A stretch of 64,000 bases of DNA, from the NCBI GenBank assembly GCA_022829145.1, contig CM040751.1, positions 1,178,001 through 1,242,000 on the forward strand, read 5' to 3'. Below, piece by piece: positions 40,352 through 53,290 of the stretch. The notes under the pieces are model-generated. The model had not been told where the DNA came from. It saw only the letters and a list, made by a program, of their open reading frames with translations, and made no database searches. A program made the position numbers and the translations under genes. Position 1 is the stretch's first letter; every line of letters begins with the position of its first letter. This stretch comes from Albula goreensis (lineage: Eukaryota > Chordata > Actinopteri > Albuliformes > Albulidae).

Positions 40352-42376
40352 ATGGCGAGCGCCAGCGAGGCAAAGAGATTAAAAGTTGAAGAAGCACCGC
40401 TGTTTTTCAAATCCGCTGTGTGGGAACATTTTGGATTCAGCGTTCAATATGATGACGAGGGTAAGAAGACAGTTAACAAACAAAATACAGTCTGCAAGCA
40501 TTGCTATACCACCGTCGGCTACTCAATGGGAAACACTTCTAACATGATGTCTCATTTGCGTCTCCGTCACCCGGTCGTATCCCTTGCACATCGACCTGGA
40601 GCAAGGAGAGTCCACTCATTAGCGAAAACACAACAATCAGTCGCAGCTGCCTTCCAACAACAATTTGCGACAAATTCAGAAAAGCATAAAGAAATAACAA
40701 AAGCCATGGGAGTATTCATAGCTAAAGATTTGCAGCCCTATTCGGTGGTAACTGACACGGGTTTTCGTCACCTGATGAAAAAAATTGAACCGCGTTACAA
40801 TGTCCCCTCCCACACATATTTCAGCCGCAAAGTCATTCCGACTCTATGAAACCTCACGGAGAGAAATTGAAAACAAATTGACGCAGACACCCTGTCTAGC
40901 TCTCTCCACTGAAATTTGGGCCTCCAGAGCAACTGAAAGCTACCTCACCGTGACGGTTCACTATGTACTGGATTGGGAGATGAAGAGCTACGTGTTGCAA
41001 ACTCGTCCCCTGTATGAGAATCATACAAGCGCACACCTAGCCTTAGAATTAGAGAATACTGTGACTGAGTGGAAGCTAGAGAGAACAAATAGCACAATCC
41101 CAGTCACTACAGATAACACACAAAACATTGTGAATGCCATCCGTGAAGCTGATGGGTTTGGGCCCCACATTGGATGTTTTGCACACATCTTGAACCTCGC
41201 AGTCAAGAGGGCAGTCTCTCTCAAGGCGGTGTCCCGCCTCTTGGGGAAGGTCAGAAAAGTGGCGACTTTTTTTCACAAAAGCACCACCGCTCACCAAGCT
41301 TTGACAGTCAAGCAAGAGATGCTAGATATACCGAAGCACAAATTAATCCATGATGTCATGACCCATTGGAATACCATACATGACATGCTGGAACGATATG
41401 TGGAACAGCTACCGGCCATCTACCCAGCTATATTGGACAAGGCAGTAAAGAAGTCGGCCAAAGACATAGCCATGCTAACTGACAGTGAGCTGAAGCTGGC
41501 GGAAGAACTCATTCATCTACTCAGCCCCCTGAAAACAATGACAGATCTCCTGAGCAGTGAAACAAGTCCCACCTCGTCAATGATTCTCCCTCTAAAGACA
41601 ATGATTCTCAAATCCATGGCGCCAGGTCCTGAGGACAGTGCAACCATCAGAGAGGCCAAGGCAGCCATCACTCAAGACCTGGAGAGAAGATATGCAGACC
41701 CGGCTCTTCTAGACTACCTTCACAGAGCTTCAGCCCTTGATCCAAGGTTTAAATCCCTGCCTTTCCTCCATGAAGCTTGCTGTGACAGAGTCTACAATGA
41801 TCATCATCAAAGAAATTGTGGACCGTGAATATCAGGTATTTGATCTATTTTTAAATGATTTTTCATGATATTGGTTTTTATTGTTTTTGTCATGCGTGTT
41901 AAAATACGTGATTTTTTTTGGTGAGGTATGTGTCACTTACACGTAATAGTAATAGTAATAATAATATGTCTGCCATTTTTCTTGCAGTTTCAAGCAGTAC
42001 AGTTCAATCATTTACCCTCATTATCCTCTCCACAAAAGAAGACAGCCATGTCACAGTTATTTGGGGAGCTTTTCAAAGTGGAGGAGCAGACCAAGCCCTT
42101 TTCCACAATTATTGAGGAGGAGGTCACCTCATACAGGACAGCGGATTGCCTTCATGTGGATGCTGATCCATTTGTGTGGTGGAAAACAAACCAGTCAAAG
42201 TTTCCCCATGTTGCAAAACTTGCACAGCAGTGCCTCAGTGTCCCGGGAACCTCTGTGGCAAGTGAGAGATTTTTCTCCACTGCGGGGACATTGTCAGTGC
42301 AAGCCGTTCTCGTCTTGCTTTGGAAAATGTTGACATGCTTATCTTTTTGCAGAAGAACCTCAACGTAAAGGAATAA
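40352..42376 (+). pseudogene. hAT (Ac/ZBED-type) transposase gene with frameshifts
   Basis: hAT transposases bind element ends through an N-terminal BED finger and cut with an RNase-H-like core. From the ATG at 40352 (MASASEAKRLKVEEAP) the BED finger is seen at residues C48, C51, H68 and H73. The core continues in another frame (LALSTEIWASRATESYLTVT near 40890; HDVMTHWNTIHDML near 41350). An intron of 152 nt (41836-41987) fits GT/AG rules. The dimerisation block is FPHVAKLAQQCLSVPGTSVA with SERFFSTAG, then VSASRSRLALENVDML, ending TAA at 42374-42376. Frame changes are needed near 40840, near 41775 and at the GGGG run near 42287, so this copy cannot make protein. The lesions are few, suggesting recent decay. 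Terminal inverted repeats were not found. Confidence 0.88.
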
Positions 42377-42379
42377 ATA

Positions 42380-43030
42380 TCAAGCCCTGAGAGTTACAGG
42401 GTTCTATCTGCCGTGTCTACAGTTCTGAAATATTGAGCTTTAAAGTTTTATGTTCTCGTTCATGCAATACCGGTATTTCATGAATGTATTATTTCATTGA
42501 CTTGTATGAACAAAAAGGGAAAGACCTAATGACATTGAACAGTTTCAAATAGGTTTTTTTGGGGGAGGGGGTTGGAGTTTCAGATAGAACCTTGTGACTT
42601 GAAATTTTCTTCCAAAGTTCAGCAATATAGTTCTAACTAACACCTACAAGTTGTATCAGCACAGATTTATTGGTATGCAAGAGCAGATAAACTATTCTTA
42701 TTTTGAAGTAGTTTCTTTTCAAAGAATAAAGACAAACCACATGATGTAAGGCTTTTTTTATATTTCTTCAAAAACACAGAATGACCTGTAGTAAAATGCA
42801 TATTAATATTAAATTAGTAATTAAAACATTCCACAAAGTATTTAGATATAAAATGCAATTTGTTTTAAAATTTGAATTACATTAAAATGTAAAATGTGTC
42901 TCAGCTCAGGTGTAAACGTATTCTGTAATTCTTAAGTTGTGTTTAAGTGATTCATCAGCCAATAGAAGCGCCATTCACCACAGGAAGTGACCAGCAAACT
43001 TTTCTATGACACGGGTCCGGGTTCAAGATC
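42380..43030. other. AT-rich stretch between the hAT gene and copy B
   Basis: Probably includes the 3' end of the hAT element (a CAATACCGGTATTTC palindromic block near 42465 is a possible subterminal motif, with a related CCGCGGTATTACG near 40161). Nothing else was recognised. Confidence 0.35.
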
Positions 43031-44010
43031 AGTTTAATTTTATAGCAGTCTGTCAAGCTTTTAATAATACCCCACTTTCTGTTTTTGCCCTGGATGGCCA
43101 TTATTTAAACTGTCAATATTGCTCCACTTTTATAAAGGGAGTTTTGTGTGATCCACTAGATCAAAATGTAGTGTGATTTCTAAATCCTTCAGCCATACTA
43201 GGACCATTCATGTATTTAGTGTATTTAAGCCACCATTGACCACAGGTAGCTTCCAGCAGTTTCCAGTGGCAACCTATTGTTTTATTACTGTTGTTCTAAT
43301 GAAAAAGGAAAAAAAGTATTTTATTGAGAATAAATAGATGCAGGTTAATTTTCTTCATACATTTTTGGCATAATTGCTTACTCATGTATTGCTGCTCAAA
43401 CCATTATCATGTAGAACCTATAAATTTTATTTATACCACGAGAAAATCGTTACACCACGATATATTTTACAGCTGAATTTTAATGAATAAAATGTTTAAA
43501 TTAGAATTATTTGCCTCACTTAAAATATACATTCTCATTTGTTATGAGTATAACTCCTTCACCATCAACAACTACTTTACATATATTTAAAATGTGTTAT
43601 GGAAGTAAAGCTTGCTTGAAATATAATTGTTTCTCTGTTTCTTGCATGTAGCCATGGGAAATCATTGCTCTGATATGCTTGAAACATGCTTCAAGACATA
43701 ACATTAGCTTAAAATACATTTGTTTTCTTGGGTAATATAAATTTAGTGATTGCTGGTTATTTTATTATCAATAAATTATAATAATTATATATAATTTATT
43801 CTGGACGCATTAAATACATCAACGCCACCAACATAGTTTTCATAAATGGTTAATGCATAATTGTTAAACCCACGATGGACGACTTTTACTTTGACGGGTT
43901 TTGCCTGACTTCCAGTTCTTATATTCGCTTTTGTTCGCTTAAATTCGCCAGCCTCGCCGAACTTTAATGAATTTTCCCAGCTGAAACCGGACATTTCGTC
44001 ACTGAGTCAG
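43030..44010 (+). repeat. Direct duplicate (copy B), immediately upstream of C19orf47 exon 1
   Basis: Partner of 38878-39715. It runs to within about 30 bp of the start codon at 44037, so it probably includes the promoter. An AP-1-like TGAGTCAG lies near 44003. It carries an insertion near 43770-43845 (AATTATAATAATTATATATA region) absent from copy A. Confidence 0.8.
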
Positions 44011-44036
44011 CCGGACGCAGCTGTTTTTCTTCAATC

Positions 44037-47000
44037 ATGGCGTCTGTGACAACAGGTGAGTGGTATAGGGCCGTGTGAGTGTGCGTGAACATCACCAAAA
44101 GGGTGAAAAACCAACAGAGTGCTTAGCGATATTATAAAACTTTGTTAATCTTTTTGTTTTGGTTAATGTATGTGAGGCGGAGGTAAGGTATGGCTATCAT
44201 ACCCTATGTGATTCTATGGAAAGAAATCGATATACCGAGCCGGCTAGCTAATGTTAGCTTGAATTGCTAACTTTAAATGAATTGGTTATTGCTAACAGCT
44301 ATCGCTAGGTAAATCAAAGATGAGAAGTAAAGAGCAATAAGACGACATATCCCACTACGACTTTATAGCAATAACTTTGCTGGTTAGTGTGAGCGTAAAA
44401 ATCTTCTACTTGCCAAGGACATGGTTACAATCAGGAGCTTGGTATTTGTTTTAATGTTGATAACTTTGCTGTGTAGATAGATAGCTAACTAGCTAGGCTA
44501 CATCAATGGCTCGGCTACAAGCTAGCTTGCTATTAAAACAGGTAATAATCAGATTATTTTTGTAACTATCGCTAGCAATATAAGATCATCCTAGAACTTT
44601 AGTCCGCTATTCAGAATAGCGTAGCTGTTCGCGGCTAGACAGTGTTATATCTTATTTTCTAACACTGATAAAGTAGCTGTCTATCCTATGAGTATAGCTC
44701 ATTGTCATTGCATGACACTCTTTTGCGACCTGTCTAGCTGCCTAAACTACCCGAAAAGCATTCATGGTCTGTGTGATAATATTGATGGTCAACCATCAGA
44801 TAATACGTGGCCAGCTCCAAACCAAGCAGTGGTTTTCCTTGTCGTGGCCGAGTTCGATCCATTCATTTAACGTTACAGTCATCACTTTAAGACGCATCAT
44901 AACGATCAAGAGGAATTCGTTAACGTTAGGCCTACCATTTCTAAGGAGACGCAATTAAACAGTAAAGATGTTCAACCGCCTTAAAAACGGTAGTGTTAAA
45001 ATGTTCGCGATGTCCTAAATGCATATGATTATGTTAATGTTTAACAGTTGAAAAATAATTGGTATAGGTGCTACTTTGCTCCCACTACCCGATCCAAGAT
45101 TACATTCTTAATTGTCATTAAATTCCAGACTACTTTTTATGAATGTTAATATGTGTATATGCAGGTTCGCTGTTTGGACTCTGATCCAAGATCGGTGGTT
45201 TTGAGGGCAGATTGCCTGCGGATAGTAGCATTGAACCCCCAACGGAATTCTGTCCCAGACAGAGGATATAGCTAGCTAGTGTGCAAAGCTCTAAATATAT
45301 CTCCCAGCTGGCCGAACATGTGTTACCTCACTGCGATATTTCATCTCTGAAATCATTGTTAAGCTATTTTTACACCAGCGTTAATGAAAATTCATTGGTG
45401 CTTCAGCACGAGGCCCTCGTGCAATGATGGCTATTAGTGATTTTTTTTGGTGAAAAAACTAAATCTAGATTTACTCGTGCCGACTAAGATCGTCGAATTT
45501 ATATTACAGTAAACGAATAATGTGTAGCACAATGCTGTACTTTTATTTGTTCATGATTGCCTTTGCAAAATATCATTTAATTCCAATAAATAGCAATAGC
45601 AGACAATATTATGTAATAACTTTTTGTTATTTATCATTTTACCTGAATTGCTTGAATAATTTGTTTATGAAAAGGCATGTTTGAATATAAGTGGGTGAGA
45701 TACAATCTATAATGGTACTTGTTGGTGTACTATTGTTATCTATATTTTCATTGTATAAATGTATGTGTAAGCAATGTGTGATTTCAATTTCATGTCTCTG
45801 CAGTGTCCTTTTATGACTTAAGACCATTGTGGCACATCAGTTGTTAAAATCCAATATGGCAGAATTGTAGGCAATATCTCTTTTTTAGAACCATATCTTA
45901 GAGCTCTTTAAATAAACTAAAATCTAAGATCTGTAACTGTAAGATAGCAATTGTTTGAAGGAAAGACTTGGCTTCATGTCAGTGTCTCCTCTCCTCTGAT
46001 CACCAGCCACTTCAGAGTGGATCCAGTTCTTCAAGGATGCCGGAATTCCGCCCAGCCTTGCTGTGACCTACGCCCTGTCCTTCGTGGACAACAGGTAACG
46101 TCTGCCTGACTGTTGTTGACATGCACAGTGAGGTCAAAGCAAAGCTATGACTGACAGCTTTGACAGCAGCCACGATTGACTCAATGGACTAAAGACCCAG
46201 GTTCCCCACCTGAAGCCAGCCAATCATATTCCTCCCTTTTGGGCCTTTAGGATGACCTCACTTCCTCTGAAAGTCTGGCATTCATTTCAAGACTAAAATC
46301 CAAAAGCATGCTCAACCTAATGATTAGCATTAGCATACAGCTCCAATGTACTTGCACTACAGCTGCTCAAACCTAACAGCAGAACAAGCTGAATGCAGTC
46401 GTACCATACACAGTATTGGCGCTGGTGTTCCTCTTGTAACCTCTTGTAAGGGGCAGCCTGTAGTCTAGTGGCTAAGGTACATGACTGGGACCCTTGAGGT
46501 TGGTGGTTCAAGCCACAGCAAGAACACCATTGCTGTTGGGCCCCTGAGCAAGGCCCTTAACCCCACATTGCTCCCAGGGGGATTGGCCGTTGGTTTGCCT
46601 AATCAACTGTAAGTCACTTTGGATAAAAGTGTCAGCTAAATAACTATTATGTAATGTAACGACTGTGTGCTTTCAGTTGTATTGCACATTGGATAACAGA
46701 ACACATTTTATGCCTTTATCATTAATGAAATTTTTGGTTATCTAATAGTCTTAAATTTAATACCATATGACACCATTAACAGATCTGTACAGAATCTGCT
46801 CTGACCAGTGCCTGTGAACTTATATGTGATTCTGTTGATCACACCCACTCATTTATGTGGGCAAGGCAACCTACTCAGTGCATATCTTTTGAACCGTAGT
46901 CATTTTCTACTTTTCCCTCGATGATAAAGCACTTTGATATTTATGTAGAACGTACAGAGTGTCTGCTTCACTGGTAGACTGGAGTCTCACATTTGAGAAA

Positions 47001-50000
47001 AATACAGAGCATTCCATCCTCGCTGTTTATGTACCGTACCTTTGGCGTAATGTAACATGGTGTTTTATTTTGTTTTGCTCCCACTGCAGTATGAGTAAGC
47101 AGTAGGCCCAGAGTTGAAACTGCAGCAGTTTGCTATTTTTACCTTAGAAACTAAAAAATTCAGGCTGTGGGGCCTTGCTGAAAAGTGACTCATTTTAAGC
47201 CTTAAAGATCGTGCTAACTGGTGACGTCCAGTCAGACGGTATACACTATACACTATAATGCGGCCACTCTTCTCCTGATCTGTAACCTGCCTGTCAGCTA
47301 TGGCCTCGTCAGAGCAGGAGAACAAGGCCATGGCCTCACCTACAATTTGAGTAAAAGATCAAAAAGAAAATGGAAAAGAAAATTTCGCGCATATGAAATG
47401 TGTCATGTGTGGCGGTTATCAGTGATTTTGAAATCATGAGTGGGACCTGCAGCGTTATACTTGCTGTACATGATGTGGCACAATTCAAGTCATTGAGGCT
47501 GCACTGCCTTGACAGGGCAATTTCTCAAAGACCCCCTCTGGTCAAAATCACCATCTTCAGTTAATTTGTCTACATAGCCTTTTTTCTAATATCAATGTAT
47601 TTGCCTGCCGTTCAGGTTATACATACAAATTTGAACTTTTAACCAGTTTTCGCAAGTATGGTCATTGAAGAGCCAGCTCAGTCTCTTCAACGACCATATT
47701 TGCGATTTCAGAAATCTGAAGAGGCAAATTCACATATGGGGAGGTAATGTTAGCTATGGGGAGGATTGTCATACACCAGCTGTTTGTTTGAAAACTTTAT
47801 TAGATCAGGTATAATTACAAAAAGTTCCATGACAATTCTAACCATTCTGTCCTCCATGCCATGATAACTGTAACACGTACAACCTCTAAGTAAGCTGAGT
47901 GTTGCTATGCTAGCTCAGCAGCATAGGTGGGGGGTGGAGTTAGTAAGGTAGCCAATTGGATTCATGTAACCTTAATATCTTGATGACTGAAGAAGCAAAG
48001 CCTTTAAATTCAATATTTAATAGTTCAAATAATAATTTTGAAGGAAAAAAAGATATAAAGATATGCCATGTACTGTTATTGACCAGATGTCAGTTCATTT
48101 TATAAACATTTTTTCAGGAGGGGGCCTTCAAGACGTTTTTAAGGCTGCTTAGAAAACAATAATGATATTCAAGTCTGTTAATCTCAAGGCTGCGACAGCT
48201 GCCAAAAACAAGACAGGAAATTGAAACAATCACAGCGGCTCTTAACTTGACCTGTGTACTAACAATGCTTACCTGCACGCACCAGTTTAATACCAGTCAC
48301 AGTTCTTTGGGTGTGTCCGTTTGCTGTACTTACAACAACATACACTCACAGGATACAAATTTTGTCTCAAAAAGCTTTCAGAAGAGTATCCATTACCATA
48401 AACAGAGTAATAGATACTCTTCTGAAGGATAGAGAATATGCCAGTTTTGACCAACATATTTATTATATTACAGTATGTTATCTAGGTTTTAAGTTTGAAC
48501 TTGCTGTCTGTATCTTTAATTACATATGCCAGTTTTTAGAAGTAACTGATTTGCCTGTTACTTAAAGTCCAGTAGACCAAAATAGCACAGTACTATAGAT
48601 GCTATAGTGATTTGAAAAGGTAAGTATAGATAAAGATATAATTTGACATATGAATCTTCACTTCAACACTATTGGCAGGTAAAAGTAATCTAACTAGCAG
48701 TGTACTTTGTAGTCATTTGTTCAACAGAAATACAATTTCCTTGTGTAAGGGGAGAAAATGAGTACACTCCTAGCTTTAGTAGCTGGTGTTTTCCTCCTTG
48801 AAAAGAAATAAATTGTCGGCTTTTCATGTAACCATCTATCAGTGTCTTAAATCAGAGATCTTCAACAGGGGGTCTGTGATCTGTAGGGGGTCCTCAGAGT
48901 TACTGCAGGGGGTTCACCAAATTATTTGATCCCAAACTTTTTTTCTTCCTAAAATTAAAATGCCAGAAAATACACATCAACATAAATACAACCTAAAATA
49001 AGCAAAGAAATATCTTCCTATTCATTAAAAATAAAAAAGATAGAAAGTACAACATTGACAATACCCATGAATCCTCGAAATAATCTGATCACCCTGAGAG
49101 CCGAGCAGCTATCCAATGCTAAACCACTCTGTTTGCGCCAATAGAACACAAAACAACTGGAAATAAATAAACAATATGCCATATTAATTGTGCATTCTTG
49201 ATTTTCCTAAATAAAAAAACAATTACCAAAAACATGTTCTATGAATATATGAATCTGTCATAAAATTATTTTAACGACTTAGCATCATATGCACCATTAC
49301 AAAGTACTTTTATACATGGCACTATAGGCCACCCTACACAATACTGTGGACCCGGTTTAATAAGCAACACAGTTTTATACAATATGTAGTAAGGGTCCCT
49401 CCGCCGTCTCACTGTCAGCCTAGAGGTCCTTGGCCTGAAAAAAAAGTTGAAGATCTCTGTCTTGCATCAACTGGGAGTAATTCCTTACCCATTCTTTCTC
49501 GCGGAACTCTTAACTGTGTCATTTTCAAGAGGTTTGTTTGCATTTATAGCCCTTTCACAACATTTCTGTAGGATTACGGTCTGGACTTTGACTGTGCGTT
49601 TCCATATCTCTCCATTGCTTCTTTTTGAGCTATTCTGACGTAGGGGTTGCTAGTGTTTTTGGTCATTGTCATGTTGGAAGGTCCATGTAAGGTTCACCTT
49701 CAGCTTTTTGGCAGATGGTGTCACATTCCTCTAATTGGTACTATCTGGCACAATGTGGAACTGATGGTTAACGCTGTGATGGCATGCAGGCCCAAACCAT
49801 AATGCCCCACAAACACACTTTATGGTTAGATATGGTTCCTCTGTTCAAAGGCAGTTTCCACTTGTCATGCCCAGGTCCAAACGTCACTAATACATTTATA
49901 TTCATTTCTTAGAGCGAGCAGAGGCTTCTATCCTCTAGACCTCCCATTTAGACCAGATTTTTGCAGTCTCTGTTTTCACATGCACTTTAACTCTGTGGCA

Positions 50001-53000
50001 AGAATCAGCTGTAGACCACTTCTTTAACTATGGTTTGTTCAGACCTTGGGCAAAGTTTAGTGAGCCAGCCTGGTCTGGATAGATTTCCCATAGAAATCTA
50101 TTGCTGTTCATAGATTATTTTGCATAAAGTGGAATGATCTGCATAAAATAACATGGAAATGGCTTTGAAAACCCTCCCAGACTCATGGGCATCAACAATC
50201 TTTCTTCTGGAGCTGCAGAGAGTTCTTTTGTTCTTGGGATGACATCACCGCACACCTAATTGGTTAAGACAAAATCTTAACCTTTTCCAACCTTCACGTT
50301 AGGCAGAACCCTCAAAGTTACTCTGATGATGATCTAATATTTGCATCTATTTGGTGAACCTGGTTATAATTTTAGCCTTTTAATGGTATGAGAAAGGGAA
50401 GGGTGTACTTACTTTTCCCCCTCCCAAAGAAATGGCGTTCGCATTCGTACAATTAATTGCAATTTGAGATTTTTCAGTTTTATTTATTAAATTAGTTGAT
50501 CTGTCAATCTGTTTTGATCATATCCATATATCTGAATGTGTCAGAAAAGACAACTTTTCAGGGGGTTCTTTTTTCACATCACTGGATCTTTTCAGGGTGC
50601 ATTGCAAAGCCTTAAAGGCAAGTTACCCTTTGAAACAATTTTTCTGAGGTGTCGTAAAAGTGGTCAGTTCAAAAAATCTGGCAGTGCATCAGTTTGAAAT
50701 TTTAGCTGAAATTGAACAGCGAACTGGAGATGCGAGCGTGGTGGTTCCAGTTACATTAGCCCGGTCTCGTTATTTAATAGCCAGGCCCCGTATTCATTTT
50801 CTTTGGTGAAAGGGAAATGTTTCGTTGCCAGATGGAATGTCCAGATGGATATGTGGCCTGTCCACATAAATGGTGCTGCTGCCGGTCGGCCTGATGCCGT
50901 AACCATGGAAATGGAATTATGTCTTGGTTTTCGCCTCCAGTCGTCCAGATGTCACTAATTAAATGTAATTCCTTCCATTCATGTCTATGGGCACATGCAG
51001 ACCGAAAAACAGCTTTATGAAAAATATCTTTTATACACAGTTGTACAGAAAGGCATTACCTGTAAGTATGTCTAAATCCTAGCTTTTATGCGAATATATT
51101 TTGCAAACTGATTACCTGTGCACAAATGAAATTGAATAACTGACCCTTCTTCACCAGTTTTTTAAAATGCCAAATGGATTTTCATGAAATATGGAAAAAC
51201 ATTTGCACTTTTTTTTTTAGTTCAGCTTTGATAAAGCCCCCATAAAAAAGACAGTAACATCTCAGTGGCAGATTTCAAATTTTAATTGGAGTGAAACAGT
51301 GTCCTGCGTCTCTAATGCACTCGGACTCGCCTGGCAGGATTCAGAAGACCATGCTGATGGACCTCAGTAAGGAAATAATGATGGACTTGGGCATCACCGT
51401 CATCGGTGACATCATCGCCATCCTCAAGCATGCCAAGCAGGTGTACAGACAGGTGAGAGAGTACAGAACAACAGAACACACTTCCTGTAAATCTTAAACA
51501 GACACACACTCAGCAGAGACTGCTTGCTGCTTCACTCCTCACTCTACAAACACACACACACAGGCACTGAATAGAATATGCTTTCTATGCCACTCCCTCA
51601 CTCTTATACACACACACACACACACACTCACACACAAACTCTAGACATGCTTACTCAGGGCGTCTTAGACGGATTACTCATATTTCTACTTGTAATGCAT
51701 TTTCACAGCTTGATGTCTACCAAAGTGCTCTCACGCTTGCATCAGTCTATTACAGACTTGCTGATTTAGTTTGTGACTTGCATTTATTGCCAATATCCCA
51801 ACCCTTTATCTTTTGATACAGCTTGATATTCCCTGCAGTTCTGTCATGTAGATGTACAATGTAGTGCATCCAGTAGATGTACAGTGTGTCTAGTTTAAGT
51901 CTGAATAAGAATGAAGAATGAGGGCTGTAATAGTAGGTTTTCGAGCTCAGCTAGGTGGGAAGTTGAGAGTTGTTGACCTGCAGCTCTTTAAAATTAATTG
52001 TTCAATAACCTTACTGGGTCATTTTGTGTATTCTGTTAATTAAACCCCAAGTTCTCCCTGCTCGAAATGAGCCTCGTCTACCATCTAAGGAGATTTATCA
52101 CAGTAGGTCAGATTGTTCTGTGAAATTTGGCATGCGAGTTGGTTCCTGTCCCTCCATCGCCCCCTACAGGACATGTGCAAAATAGCTGCAGAGGCCATCA
52201 CCTCAGGACAGACCAGCGTTCAGGCCGAACTGAGAAGAACTGCCAACACACGTGAGTTTTCTTTATTTGAATTCGGTGACATTTTTATTTACTTCACATT
52301 GGTACCAAAGATTTCTACATATTGCATGCAGAGAAATGAAAACGGCACCAGTATGTTGCTCTGACTGTGGGTAAACATACAAAATGGTGTTAAAGACCAA
52401 AAGAGCAACACATCAAGTTATTGCTTGTACATGCTTATGCAGTGTGTGCGCTATGCTAACAACTAGTAGTTGGATCCATTTTTACTGACAAATCTAATGA
52501 AGCACCAAAAAGGTGTAGTGTGATAAATTATTGTGGAGATGAAGTCTGTTACATGTAATCCTTTTATCACTATAGACCACTTGAAGAGGCCATTGCCCAA
52601 GTACAGTGGTTGGGCACAATCTTCAAGCACAGAGATTTTATTAAATGCTTTCCCTGCTGGCACAGTGAGGACAGACAAACAGATTTGTGTACGGGCTGTG
52701 TCATCATCTCTGTACACAAGAGTCAGATGGAGAAAGCAGTGAGGGTCGGGCACAGAGCAAAGTCAAAGTTTATACTGATTCATTTGAACAGAACTACATG
52801 TGCAGATGGGAAGTAACTGGGAGGAGGAGAGAAGGCGTCAAGCTCGCCCGTTAGAATGCTCTGAGCAATGTTGTGAAGCAGTCTGAGATGTCTTGATAAA
52901 ACCAACAGGATGGCAAATTTTGAGATGCGCAGTTGGGAGAAGCTTGGCAGAAAAGTGGTAAAAAGCCACGTCAGTGTATTCTGACACCGCAGAGCCGCGA

Positions 53001-53235
53001 GAGAAAACCTCACCAGCTGCTCCTAGGGATCCTCCTTCGGTCCAGTTCACCTTTTTGTGCGCATGTGTGCGCGCACGTGTGAGATCAGCCGTGTGTTCGC
53101 GTGTTCGCGTGCGTGCGTGCGTTTCCGTGTGAGCCCGCGTGCGGTTAGAGTGTGTGTCTGTGCGCGTGTGTGTATCTTGAGGTTGTGTGAATAAACCCCT
53201 CGCACCTTCTGTTAGAGGCAGCGTGCCTGTTGTGT

Positions 53236-53290
<55 letters not shown>

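Noticed and set aside
46450..46520. tRNA gene
   Set aside because: A and B boxes are present, but there is no tRNA fold and a SINE body and LINE-like tail follow. It is a SINE head.
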